Assembly (NCBI RefSeq): GCF_013204845.1
Contig: NZ_JABMKY010000001.1
Location: 434,001-498,000, forward strand
Source of the DNA: Paenibacillus qinlingensis
GTDB lineage: Bacteria > Bacillota > Bacilli > Paenibacillales > NBRC-103111
DNA: 64,000 nucleotides
Reading direction: 5' to 3'
Part shown: positions 48,966 to 58,700 of the stretch, piece after piece
How positions within the stretch are numbered: position 1 is the stretch's first letter
Layout of the letters: every line of letters starts with the position of its first letter
Notes under the pieces: generated by a model
Told to the model about the DNA's origin: nothing
Seen by the model: the letters and a program-made list of their open reading frames with translations, nothing else
Databases searched by the model: none
Made by a program: the position numbers and the translations under genes

Positions 48966-50888
48966 ATGAGTCAATTCATGAGAGCCTCGACCCGCAAAAA
49001 GCGTGATGTAATGATGGAAGTCGCTTTAACGATGTTCATGGAGAAAGGGTACGAAAATGTTTCTGTTGATGATATTATCGGGGAAACCAGCACCTCCAAA
49101 GGAACCTTCTATCATTATTTCAAAAGTAAAGATGCCATTATTTCAGCGTTATACAGCAAACAAACACAATTAATTCAGGAGTGGGTGAAACAACCCCCTT
49201 CGAAGGTACAATCGCTAGAAGGTCATATTAATCGTCTATTTTTAGACTTAGCGTCGAATATTCAAATGTCACCACGATTAATTCGAAGTTTGCAGGCACT
49301 TTCTTTACAAAATGATACGGTGAAATCAGAAGAACTTCAGCAATTGAAAGTCCTGACTCAAAGTTTAATGCACTGGCTCCCGGAGCCAAAAAAGATTGAT
49401 CTGCTCGTATGCATGTATACCGGAACGATCCTAACTTGGTGTAATCAAGATGATGCCGACCTGCTCTCCATGATGAAAAACAACTTAGCCTGGCTTTGGG
49501 TAGGTCTTCGTTCTGAAGAACCTTATGCATCGCTGCAGGTAGAACCCGTCCCCAAGGAGGAAAAGCGAATGAAAGTAGCCATTATCGGCGGAGGCTTAGC
49601 TGGTTTAACAGCAGCCGCGTATTTATCAGAAAACCCACACGTAGAAGGTATTCTATTTGAGCGCAGTCCACAGTTAGGAGGGCGAGCTTTTACGTACGAG
49701 AAAGCAGGTTTCACGCTTAACTACGGCGCGCACGCCATCTACGGAATTGACCGTCACACACTGACTACCATGGAACGCGAGCTAGGGCTATCCTTCTCGT
49801 CTAAACAAGTGGATAAACGCAAAGTCGTCTATGCGAAGCATAATCAACTTACGACTGCGCCGCTCGATGCCATTAACCTTCTCAAAACCGATTTGTTAAG
49901 CACGATTCAAAAAGTTCGCTTTGTAGGTGAAATTGCAGCCATTATCGCCAATATTCACAATATTAAGAACTACGCAACCTTGGCCGACTATCTTGCGGAA
50001 TCTAACGCGGATGAAGATGTTAAAGAGCTTTGGGAGCATTTGGTTTGTTCCAACTTTTTCATTACACCTGAGGATGCTCGTAACGTATCCGGTGCAGTGA
50101 TTAGCGAGTACTATCACAACTTATTCTTGTCTAGTAAACCTGTTAACTACGTCTTAGGCAGCTGGGCTGTTATCACCAATCAACTCAAACAAAAATTGAC
50201 CACTTCCGGCAAATGGGAAATCGCCTTACAGGAAGGTGTAGACGGACTTCGTTATGAGGATCGTAAATTTGTATTAAAAACGAAAACACGTGAAATGGCG
50301 TTTGATAAAGTGATCTTCGCAATGCCTGTACAACAAGTAGTGAAACTACTTAAAGGTTCGGCATGGGAGCCTTTCTTAGCACCGTATGAGTCCAACACAG
50401 CAACCGAAGTTATGGTTTATGACATTGGATTAAGCCGCGTCGTCGCTAGACCATTCAGTTACATCAGTGACATGGATAATAAACTATTCATCAGCGATGT
50501 TTCTGCAACAGACCATACACTAGTTCCAGAAGGTGGACAGTTGCTGCAAGGTATTGCTTACCTTAGTGATAAATTCGATAACGAAGAGGAACGCAAAGCT
50601 TATTTGGACAATAAAACCTCTCAAATGGAAGCCCTGTTCGATAGGCATTACCCAGGTTGGCGCGATGTTACTGCAGTTAAGCGTGTTTCGAAGAAGGCGA
50701 TGGTTTCCAGTGTGAAAAACATTGCGACCAACAGACTTTTGCCAACACGTGTAGAAAATATCCCATTCTACTTCTGTGGAGACGGATGTACAGGTAAAGG
50801 CGAGCTTGCTGAACGCGCATTTTCGAGTGCACGCAGCGCGGCATTGTCGATCGTTCAGGAAGTTGAACAAGCTTTACAGAACGTATAA
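48966..50888 (+). CDS. TetR-family regulator fused in frame to FAD-dependent phytoene-desaturase-like oxidoreductase
   Basis: 640 residues from ATG 48966 (GGAG, 7-base spacing; earlier in-frame codons fall inside the promoter). Residues 1-200 are a TetR regulator: helix-turn-helix in ENVSVDDIIGETSTSKGTFYHYFKSK-like sequence (about 27-55), then a ligand-binding helical domain. Residue 202 is the Met of MKVAIIGGGLAGLTAAAYL, the FAD dinucleotide motif. The next 438 residues form an amine-oxidase/phytoene-desaturase-type enzyme, closing with PFYFCGDGCTGKGELAERAF. No stop codon separates the parts, but AAGGAGG lies 8 bases before this internal ATG (49569). Either a fusion protein or both products may be made. 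The enzyme's substrate is unknown. Confidence 0.85.
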   Translation: MSQFMRASTRKKRDVMMEVALTMFMEKGYENVSVDDIIGETSTSKGTFYHYFKSKDAIISALYSKQTQLIQEWVKQPPSKVQSLEGHINRLFLDLASNIQMSPRLIRSLQALSLQNDTVKSEELQQLKVLTQSLMHWLPEPKKIDLLVCMYTGTILTWCNQDDADLLSMMKNNLAWLWVGLRSEEPYASLQVEPVPKEEKRMKVAIIGGGLAGLTAAAYLSENPHVEGILFERSPQLGGRAFTYEKAGFTLNYGAHAIYGIDRHTLTTMERELGLSFSSKQVDKRKVVYAKHNQLTTAPLDAINLLKTDLLSTIQKVRFVGEIAAIIANIHNIKNYATLADYLAESNADEDVKELWEHLVCSNFFITPEDARNVSGAVISEYYHNLFLSSKPVNYVLGSWAVITNQLKQKLTTSGKWEIALQEGVDGLRYEDRKFVLKTKTREMAFDKVIFAMPVQQVVKLLKGSAWEPFLAPYESNTATEVMVYDIGLSRVVARPFSYISDMDNKLFISDVSATDHTLVPEGGQLLQGIAYLSDKFDNEEERKAYLDNKTSQMEALFDRHYPGWRDVTAVKRVSKKAMVSSVKNIATNRLLPTRVENIPFYFCGDGCTGKGELAERAFSSARSAALSIVQEVEQALQNV

Positions 50889-50916
50889 ATCACATGAACT
50901 CTATATTTTAACAAAC

Positions 50917-50970
50917 AAAAAGCTGTTCAAGATCTGACTTTGTCGTCAGAAATTGATACAGCTTTTTTCG
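50917..50970. terminator. Terminator between the fusion gene and the GH26-like gene
   Basis: AAAAAGCTGT pairs with ACAGCTTTTTT, with an inner stem TCTGAC/GTCAGA. Usable from both sides. Confidence 0.85.
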
Positions 50971-50972
50971 CT

Positions 50973-52916
50973 TTATTTGCTGGTAATGGTCACCGTTCGA
51001 GTTGGCCCATCCCAATTGACGATACCACCAAAGGTTTCTCCTACGAATCTAGCAGGTGCAAGTGTGTAGCCATTTACTAGTCTAGCTGGTTCTTCCAACT
51101 CAATCGGCTTACCATTGACATAGACTGTTTTTTGATCAAGTGTCAATTTCACGGTTGTACTCCCTTTAGTTGCTGTGACAGATCGGGTAGCCGCTTCATA
51201 ATCAACCTTAGCTCCCATCGCTTCGAAAATGGCTCGAAGCGGCGTAAATGTCGAACCATTTACAATGACAGGCGCTTGTTCAAATTGCTGTACAGCACCA
51301 TTGATGTTCACAGATACTTGTGATGAAATACCAAATGTACGGAACGCCACTTGCTGGCCGGATTTATTCAAGATACGAAGCTGTAAAACAGAGCCTTCCG
51401 GCACCTCGCCAGCTTTAAGATCTATCCCGTATGGCAAACTCGTTTGGGAAGCGATAACTCGACCATTCAGTAGATACTCCACTTTACCAATGTATACTTC
51501 AGGTATTTTGATAAAAGGAATGATTCTCGTTTGCTTCGTAAAAGCTTGATGATCAGCATCAATCGGCACATATCCTACACGGTCCGTTGGTTTAGCTGCG
51601 TCCTTCACTTCAGATAAAAGATAGGGATTAGCAATCAACTGACTGTAATAGCTTTGAATATCAGAGGAAGTTGATAACGAGTAATCGTTCTTTGCGTTAT
51701 TCATTTGCTGATCCACATTAAAATACGTAATAGCTTTCAATCTTGGATATTTGTAAGGCATAACTTCATACAACCGTTGTAGATTCAACTTCGCCCATTC
51801 CGTGTAATCTTCACCAGCCGAATGTGAATAATGCGGAACGCCAGTCTCACTCAGCATCAAAGGTTTACGGTCTGCATAGGTGTTGTACAACCTTGTAAGA
51901 CGTTCTACGTTGCTTGTCGCAAGCATGGAGGGCAGTGATGGATCTCCATTTTCGTACGGCTCGATATATAAACTGACACCAACCCAGTCAACATACGCAT
52001 CACCTGGATAGTAGGGATCGATATCATTGGCTGGTACATCCCCCGGACTCCACACCATAGCCACATTCGGCGCATCCGTCGCAAATACATCATGAAGCAT
52101 TCTAAACTTGGCGATATATTGTGCAGGATTCCCATGCCACTTCACCCAAGCACCATTCATCTCCCCTGCAAATCGTAGAAAAATCGGAATTCCAGCGGCT
52201 TTTGCTTCTTTCGCCCAGCTCCGTAAGTAAGCCCCATCTGTGACAGGATCTAATCCATTATCCGGCTCCCAAGCGATTTGCAAGGCACCTCCAGCATCTT
52301 TGGCACGCTTTGCATAGGAAGATGGGAAACCTTGACCCCAGTGAGCATAAGCTAAGTAAATCGCGTGCTTTTTGCCATACACAGATTGCATTTTTGTAAA
52401 TGTATTACCGACTTTAGGATCTTGCTCGGAATACATACCTAAATAGGTCCCGTATGCTGGTTCAAACTTAGCTAAGCGCGAGTTGACTGATTGGGATCGC
52501 TCTTGAACGATGCTCTCGACATTTTCTTCCCGATACAATTCAACGGTTGTCCGAATTTGATCCGCACGCTGTAATTTGACAGCCCCCCAATCCTTGCCTG
52601 CATTAACCCAATATTGATTTTCCTGCTCATAATAACGAATCGCTTGATCATAATCGCCGATATCGTCAAAATACTTGTCTAATTTACCGCTGAAAAGGGC
52701 GGCATTCTCCCAGTCCCCCGCGCTTGCATAGTAATCAGCCAAATATATCCAATGGGGAACCGCTGCTTTCGAATTTCCAGACGCTTGCAACGAGTCCGCT
52801 TGTTTCCAATGATCCCAAACAACATCCGCACGCGCTGGTGCAGGAGACCCCGCCATACCCGCCGCAAGAATACCGACTGCCAGTGATAGAATTCCTATTC
52901 GCCTATTCATTTTCAA
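50973..52916 (-). CDS. Secreted GH26-like glycoside hydrolase with copper-amine-oxidase-type stalk domain
   Basis: About 647 residues. TTG 52916 follows AAAGGGAG at 10 bases and gives a signal peptide directly (MKMNRRIGILSLAVGILAAG, cleavage after ARA); upstream ATGs are less well placed. Order: TPR-like helical repeats (about 30-125; YLADYYASAGDWENAALF, DYDQAIRYYEQENQYW), a GH26-type (beta/alpha)8 domain (about 150-420) with acid/base Glu in FLRFAGEMNGAWVKW and nucleophile Glu in LMLSETGVP, a beta linker, and a C-terminal stalk domain (about 535-647; STFTPLRAIFEAMGAKV; APARFVGETFGG). GH26 enzymes are mainly mannanases and beta-1,3-xylanases; the substrate here is open. Confidence 0.85.
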   Translation of the reverse strand: MKMNRRIGILSLAVGILAAGMAGSPAPARADVVWDHWKQADSLQASGNSKAAVPHWIYLADYYASAGDWENAALFSGKLDKYFDDIGDYDQAIRYYEQENQYWVNAGKDWGAVKLQRADQIRTTVELYREENVESIVQERSQSVNSRLAKFEPAYGTYLGMYSEQDPKVGNTFTKMQSVYGKKHAIYLAYAHWGQGFPSSYAKRAKDAGGALQIAWEPDNGLDPVTDGAYLRSWAKEAKAAGIPIFLRFAGEMNGAWVKWHGNPAQYIAKFRMLHDVFATDAPNVAMVWSPGDVPANDIDPYYPGDAYVDWVGVSLYIEPYENGDPSLPSMLATSNVERLTRLYNTYADRKPLMLSETGVPHYSHSAGEDYTEWAKLNLQRLYEVMPYKYPRLKAITYFNVDQQMNNAKNDYSLSTSSDIQSYYSQLIANPYLLSEVKDAAKPTDRVGYVPIDADHQAFTKQTRIIPFIKIPEVYIGKVEYLLNGRVIASQTSLPYGIDLKAGEVPEGSVLQLRILNKSGQQVAFRTFGISSQVSVNINGAVQQFEQAPVIVNGSTFTPLRAIFEAMGAKVDYEAATRSVTATKGSTTVKLTLDQKTVYVNGKPIELEEPARLVNGYTLAPARFVGETFGGIVNWDGPTRTVTITSK

Positions 52917-53081
52917 GAGATACAAACTCCCTTTCATGGTGTTCAAAGTTTTTCGCATGTACTTGATACGTTATGAGCAATGGAAAAGTAGCATAAAACT
53001 TAAAAAAATTACAAAACCGCTCCAATCATAAGTAAAATTTGATCTGAATTTTATGTTTTCACCACGACAGTTCGATCCCTT

Positions 53082-53109
53082 TTGCAATTAACCATTGTTA
53101 GAATATAGT
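53082..53109 (+). promoter_or_regulatory. Predicted promoter of the CapA-family gene
   Basis: TTGCAA (53082-53087), 16 bp, TATAGT (53104-53109), about 25 bases before the ATG region. Confidence 0.55.
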
Positions 53110-53138
53110 TAAAAAGAGTAAGAAAGGGTTTACATTGG

Positions 53139-54395
53139 ATGAAAAATATAGGGGCAGTTATCCTAATGGCAGTTTGTATAAGTTCGCTATTTGTTGGTTG
53201 TGAAGCTGCATGGAATCCCTCGTCCCTTGGAGTGAAGTCCATTCCTATTAACTCAAAATCAAATGAAGTTACACAGGAATTAAATAATCAACACGTTTCG
53301 GACCCTTCACCGATGGTCAAGATGACAGAATCAATTGAAGATAAGAGTCGCACACCTGCCTCTGATGTAAGCACAAACGGTACTGACATTTCTACTAATG
53401 TCGTATATGTACAACCAACACCAATCGAACAATTCAACTCAGAACCCTTGCATATCCTTTATGCCGGCGATGCGATGTTCGATTGGTCCGTCAAAGAAGC
53501 GATTAATCGATACGGACCTGATTATCCTTTCTTACATATTCAATCCGATATCGAGCAAGCTGACTTCTCTTTCGTCAATCTGGAAACGGCGGTTACGCAA
53601 GAGAACGAGAAGGATACTAATCAGATCTATAATTTCAAATCGAATCCTGAATCCCTTACTGGTCTGAAAAATGCTGGTTTCGATATGGTATCCGTTGCCA
53701 ATAATCATTCCATGGATTTCTTGCAGAAGGGTTTTCTCGATACACTTACCCATCTAGATACGGCTGGTCTGCTTTATGTGGGAGGTGGTCTGAATGCACA
53801 AGAAGCGTACCGAGCAAAGAGCGTTAATTTGAAGGGGAAAATAGTAAAATTCCTCGCCTTCTCTCGTTTCATCCCAACCGGAGATTGGTTTGCAGGTAAG
53901 AACAAGCCTGGTATTGCTCAGGCATATGATAGAAAGCCCGTGCTTGATGCCATAGCTCGGGAACGCGAGGGCGCTGATTATGTTCTTGTCTATCTGCATT
54001 GGGGGGTGGAGATGAATAATCGTCCTGAAGCATGGCAGCGCGAATTCGCCAAACAAATGATCGATGCAGGTGCAGATGCTATCATTGGGAGTCATGTGCA
54101 TGTGTTGCAAGGTTTTGAGTATTACAAAGGCAAGCCCATTGCGTATTCGATCGGTAATTTCCTATTCCCTGATTATGTAACGGGACCAAAAGCAGACACG
54201 GGTCTGCTCCATTTGAAGCTAGATGAGGAGCAAATCGAGATGTCGTTTCAACCATTTTACATTGAGAAAAATCAAATCGTCTCCAAGGGTTCTGTGTATG
54301 TAGAAAAGCAATTAGCCTATTTGACATCTATTTCTTATGGGGTGGCACTCGAAGGGCAGACGATTCGACCGGAGATCGGAATCGCCAGCAAGTGA
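53139..54395 (+). CDS. CapA-family lipoprotein (PGA_cap metallophosphatase-like)
   Basis: 418 residues. Lipoprotein signal MKNIGAVILMAVCISSLFVGC (Cys at 21), a Ser/Thr-rich linker to about residue 100, then the PGA_cap domain with calcineurin-like metal motifs: ILYAGDAMFDWSV, VNLETAVT, VANNHSMDF, LHWGVEMNNRP, GSHVHVLQGFEYYKGKPIAYSIGNFLF. CapA/PgsA proteins take part in poly-gamma-glutamate synthesis or export, but no capBC genes lie nearby. The isolated gene is thus a CapA-like surface phosphoesterase of unknown role. AGAAAGGG is about 10 bases upstream. Confidence 0.88.
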   Translation: MKNIGAVILMAVCISSLFVGCEAAWNPSSLGVKSIPINSKSNEVTQELNNQHVSDPSPMVKMTESIEDKSRTPASDVSTNGTDISTNVVYVQPTPIEQFNSEPLHILYAGDAMFDWSVKEAINRYGPDYPFLHIQSDIEQADFSFVNLETAVTQENEKDTNQIYNFKSNPESLTGLKNAGFDMVSVANNHSMDFLQKGFLDTLTHLDTAGLLYVGGGLNAQEAYRAKSVNLKGKIVKFLAFSRFIPTGDWFAGKNKPGIAQAYDRKPVLDAIAREREGADYVLVYLHWGVEMNNRPEAWQREFAKQMIDAGADAIIGSHVHVLQGFEYYKGKPIAYSIGNFLFPDYVTGPKADTGLLHLKLDEEQIEMSFQPFYIEKNQIVSKGSVYVEKQLAYLTSISYGVALEGQTIRPEIGIASK

Positions 54396-54412
54396 ATATC
54401 ATTAGGAAGTAT

Positions 54413-54474
54413 GTAAGCGGAACTGCCGATGACTCTCTCCCAGCATATGGAAGTCATCGGAATTCCACTTCTTA
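54413..54474. terminator. Long imperfect inverted repeat between convergent genes
   Basis: GTAAG-GGAA-CCGATGACT pairs with AGTCATCGG-TTCC-CTTAC around about 16 bases. Probably a terminator for the CapA-type and/or the protease gene; the T-run is poor. Confidence 0.55.
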
Positions 54475-54482
54475 CTACTTAT

Positions 54483-55586
54483 TTACTTATGGGATTTCAC
54501 CAAAATGGCTCTAGTACGCTTCCGTTGCTTCTCCGTCAAAGGCTGTACATAAGAAGCGTCACCACGAGGTGCAGTTCCTTTTATTTTACCTGCCGTATAC
54601 GTGCCACCTGCAGCTGGAATAGCCGTACGTACACCATAAGATGCCATAACCACACCGATTGGATTACTGATGGAACGAGAGCCATCCGCTGGACCCGCGA
54701 AATTAAGCGCTACCGCATAGCGATCGCTGGAACGCAGCCAGACTGAACCTGAATCACCCGGAAGTGATACCGGACCTGAAGTTCCTACGATGACAGTCTG
54801 ATTGCGAAACAACAGCGTACCTAGGCTGCCCCCATAAGAAACACGCACATCCACATTGTTAGACTCCACGATTCCTCTTACAGCACCTGTCGTACGACCT
54901 GATTTAAACACTTGAAGTCCAACAGGATAGCTCAGAAGATGGCCTGGTACTGTAATTAATTCGCCAGATGCACTGCGTAAATATCTCGGGTTTAATAGGC
55001 TGTTCGAGGTTGGAAGGGCAATAGACGAATCCTGGAAATTAACTTCACCAGGACGTAACGGAACAAATTGGTATGCTCTCCCTACTCGATCAGTCCCGGA
55101 ACTTCCGCCATCTGCCGGACCAGGCTGGACCGTTTCCGAGAATGCCGAAGAATTATCTCTGATCAACACATGGTTGTTACTCAGGATGTAAAGTTGATTG
55201 TTTTTGATTACGATTAAGCCAGCAGTCCCTGTGGAGGAAGGATTCGTTTTGCCAATGCTCACCCCGCCAGGAACTGGACGATTCCTACTTTGAAACGTAG
55301 TTGCCCTGTAAACTTTGGGTTTTGGAGCCTTTAACACATGTGCTTTGAACGAATCCGCGGAGAGAAAGCGCACGGGAACAGATGACCCCAATTTTGAAGC
55401 AACGCTTTTAAGATTATTTAATCCTGATGGCACGATTTTTTGGTGGGTGTATACAATGACACTCGCACCCGCTGTTGGTTTTTTGGGATCTGCGTATCCA
55501 ACGCCGACACCCATAACCTCCGCCCTTTTCAATAAGACAGGTGAGAGACGATTCTTATGTTTTAATGCTTCATGAAATGTTGCCAT
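54483..55586 (-). CDS. Trypsin-like serine protease of the Nal1-like type
   Basis: 367 residues from ATG 55586 (GGGGA, 6-base spacing). The N-terminal 95 residues are basic and unusual (HEALKHKNRLSPVLLKRAEV, then GVGVGYADPKKPTAGASV). The chymotrypsin-fold domain follows with catalytic His in YILSNNHVLIRD and Ser in SLPGDSGSVWL; VNFQDSSIAL is a likely Asp region. This arrangement resembles the 'Nal1-like' serine peptidases found in Bacillota. No signal peptide is recognised, so the location is unclear. The C-terminus (TEKQRKRTRAILVKSHK) is strongly basic. Monocistronic. Confidence 0.8.
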   Translation of the reverse strand: MATFHEALKHKNRLSPVLLKRAEVMGVGVGYADPKKPTAGASVIVYTHQKIVPSGLNNLKSVASKLGSSVPVRFLSADSFKAHVLKAPKPKVYRATTFQSRNRPVPGGVSIGKTNPSSTGTAGLIVIKNNQLYILSNNHVLIRDNSSAFSETVQPGPADGGSSGTDRVGRAYQFVPLRPGEVNFQDSSIALPTSNSLLNPRYLRSASGELITVPGHLLSYPVGLQVFKSGRTTGAVRGIVESNNVDVRVSYGGSLGTLLFRNQTVIVGTSGPVSLPGDSGSVWLRSSDRYAVALNFAGPADGSRSISNPIGVVMASYGVRTAIPAAGGTYTAGKIKGTAPRGDASYVQPLTEKQRKRTRAILVKSHK

Positions 55587-55678
55587 GCACATTCCCCTTT
55601 TCATCAAGTTGGTGCAGTGTATGCCAACTTGTACGTTTCGGCATGATGTCTTTACCTAAGAGGCAGACAGGAAATAAA

Positions 55679-55716
55679 AAAAGGCTAATGACCGGAAGTC
55701 GGTCATTAACCTTTAT
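55679..55716 (-). terminator. Terminator of the addA-sbcD-sbcC operon
   Basis: Minus strand AAAGG-TAATGACC pairs with GGTCATTA-CCTTT around a 7-base loop, followed by TTTTTATTT. Confidence 0.88.
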
Positions 55717-55782
55717 GGGGTAATACTTAGATGAAAACTTCTTCATAAAGTCTCTTAACTACAAATAATTTCAATTACCTAT

Positions 55783-58700
55783 TTAAAGCTCTTCGAGCGA
55801 AATGCGACTCCCGCGACCGGATGGTTCTGCGGGTTGAACTATTAATTTGCGCACAAGTCGAGCCCGAAGCTCGGGTACGTGAGAGATGACACCTACAGCT
55901 AATCGATCTGTATGCAACTTCTCAAGCGCACCAATGACCATGTCTAGCAACTCCTGGTCCAGTGTGCCGAAGCCTTCATCGAGAAAGAAAAACTCTAACG
56001 GATATTCGCCTTTGAGCTGAATCTGAGCGGACAAGGCTAACGCTAAGGCTAACGAGGTAAGGAAGGTTTCCCCACCAGACAATGTGCCAACTGGTCGCTT
56101 CACCCCGCCATTCGCATCATCACGAATAACGAAACCACCACCAGAGTCGACTTCGATCCCATAACGTCGACGCGTCAACTCACCAAGTCGCTCGGATGCC
56201 GCGCGACTTACTTGCATTAACTGCTCTTCGGCAAGATACTCGACGAAGGCATTGGCCTTAAGCACGGCTTGGAGCTTGCCAAGCCGTTCTAGCAGCGTCG
56301 CCTGCTCAGCGCGCTGTGCTTCGAGCTCGCACCAGCGCAAGTGCCGCGCAGCAAGCTCGCTGGCGCCCTGCGCCGCCTTGGCCCGCGCCTCCAGCGCGGC
56401 CTCGGCGCCGGCCTTCGCGTCGCTCAGCTGCGCCTGCGACTGCGCCCACTCGGCCGCGCTCAGCACGCGGCCCTGCAGCTTCGCTGCCAGCTGCGCCAGC
56501 TGGGCGCGCAGCGCCTGCTCGCGCTCGCGGTGCTCCGCCGCGAGCTGCGCCCACTGACGGCGCTGCTCAGGCGCCAGCGCCGCTGCCTCTGCGGCTTCGC
56601 GCGACGCGAAGCCGCCTTTCTCGAGCGCGCTAACCAGCGCGCGCTCGGTCTGCGCCAGCTGCCGCGCTGCGGCGGCAGCGGCTTCGGCGGCGGCGCTGTA
56701 GCGCTGCGCCGCTAGGGACTGCTCGCGCTGCGCAGCAGCGTGCGCGAGCTTGGTCTGCTGCGCGAGCTGCCGCAGCAGCGCGAGCGCGGAGGTCGCCTCC
56801 GCGATGAGCTGCGGCACCGCCGCGCCAGGCGCGCGCTGAGCGAGCTGCCGCGACTTGTCGGCGGCGAGCTGTGCGAGCCCTTGCAGACGCTCATGGAGCT
56901 GCAAGGCCGTACGCTCGCGCTCCTGCGCAGCAAGTTGAAGCTTTTCGATGCTGGCGAGGAGTTCCTCGAGAAAAGGGATGCTTTTCTCAATGCGGCCGCG
57001 CAGCTCATCCGCCATCCGCTCATGCTCAAGAATCTGTTGAAGCTGTTCTTCAACAATTTCCCAGCTCAGCCCCGTGAAACGTTCTTGCCACTGAAGAACT
57101 TGATCTTGGATAGCAGACGTCAGACCACTTAGTCTGCCTTCAGCTTCCACAACCAAGCCAGCAGCCGCTTGCGCTTGCGCACCTAAGACTAAATCTTGTT
57201 GTGTCAATTGTACATGTTCTTTGAGCAAATTCTCATAAGCCCTCTCACACGCTTCCACTTGAAAAGCAACTGCTTGTGAGGCAGAGTTTACACGCTCCCA
57301 TGCCTTTTGCCAATCTTCCAAATTCATGACCGCAAGTGAGCTTGGCGAACTTTCCTGAGTCCTTTTTTCTTGACCTACGGCAGCCTCTTGAAGCGCTAGA
57401 TCACGTCCAGCGTCTACGATCTGTTGCTTACTTATCGCCTCTTCTGAAAATCTCATCTCAGCAGCCTGCTTATGTAGATCCGCCATTTTTCGAATGAGTT
57501 GCCCCGCTTGATATTGGCTTTCTTTCGCTTGCTGCAAGAACGGCTCGATCTGATACAGTAGGCTTTCAGAAACGCTTGTCGTATCCAGATCCACTTCGTT
57601 CCCGCTGCTCTTATGCAACGCTGGGTGCTCTAGCGCACCGCACACGGGGCATGATTCACCCATTTCCAACTCTGCAGCCAACTGAGCAGCTAAGGCATGA
57701 CGCTCTTGATTCTTTAATTGCTTTCTTTGCTCCTCCAACCACCCATGCAGGTCACTGGAGAAAGCTGTTAATAAGCCTTCTTGCTTCTGCAATTGCCATT
57801 CACTCGTAGCACTTGTTTCAAACCATCTTGTAAGCTGAGAATATAACACTCTTTGTTTGTCCAAAATTAAAGCTCTCGATTGCTCCACAATGTTACATGC
57901 ATTTACTTTGTCAACTTTGTTTCTTTGAGCTTCTAGCTCTTGAGTCTGAAGAAGAAGTATAGCCTTTTTCTCCTGAACTGCGATTTGCAGCTGTTGCCTC
58001 TTCACAGCATCCGTCTCAACCTGTTTTAATTGAGCTTTCAGTTCTGTTTGTTTAGCCACCGCTTTTTGTTTCGTGTCCTGCGCTTTAGACATCTCCGCTT
58101 GCAAACCCAATAATGCTGATTTCACTTCAGCTTCTTGGGTTTGAGCCGTTTGAATTTGCGACTGTACTTGTTCAAGCTCTCGTCCAATTACAAGCGCTTG
58201 TTCTAACTGATCCAAACGCAGCAATAACGGCCCTTCTTGCTCGACTAAATCCTGCCCTGCTTTGTCAAAAGCAAGCGATGCTTGTTGATAATCAGTTTCA
58301 GCATGCGCTAGGGATGACGTCGCGTTTACAAGAAGTGTTTCGCTTGACGACACATCTTTACTAGCTAATTGATGTTGATCCAAATATGGAATAACCCGCT
58401 CCGCTTGTTCCGCAAGTTTCAGGACCCGTTCTTTCTCCGCAATAAGACCTTCTTGTTCATAATGCTTCCGCTGCTCTTGCTCAAGACTTTCCGATTCCAT
58501 GATCCATTGATAAATTTGTTTATTTTCTTCGTATGCCTTCTCCTGCTGCTCCCAATAAAGTCGACTTCGAACAGCTTCTTGTTCCGCTTCAAGAAGTCTT
58601 CTATTCGCTTCTTCCAAAGCCTCAGTGGTCGCTTCGCCCAATCCCTGCTGCTCAGCAGCAAGCTGTTTAACGGCACTATCCGTTTCCTTTACTTTAGAGC

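Noticed and set aside
53139-54395. Capsule (poly-gamma-glutamate) operon
   Set aside because: Only the CapA-like gene is present; no CapB/CapC-type genes lie next to it.
56252-57132. Long open frames on both strands overlapping the GC-rich part of sbcC (for example 56341-56715 plus strand)
   Set aside because: They mirror the Ala/Gln/Arg-rich coiled-coil codons, have no ribosome binding sites, and give low-complexity Arg/Ala proteins.
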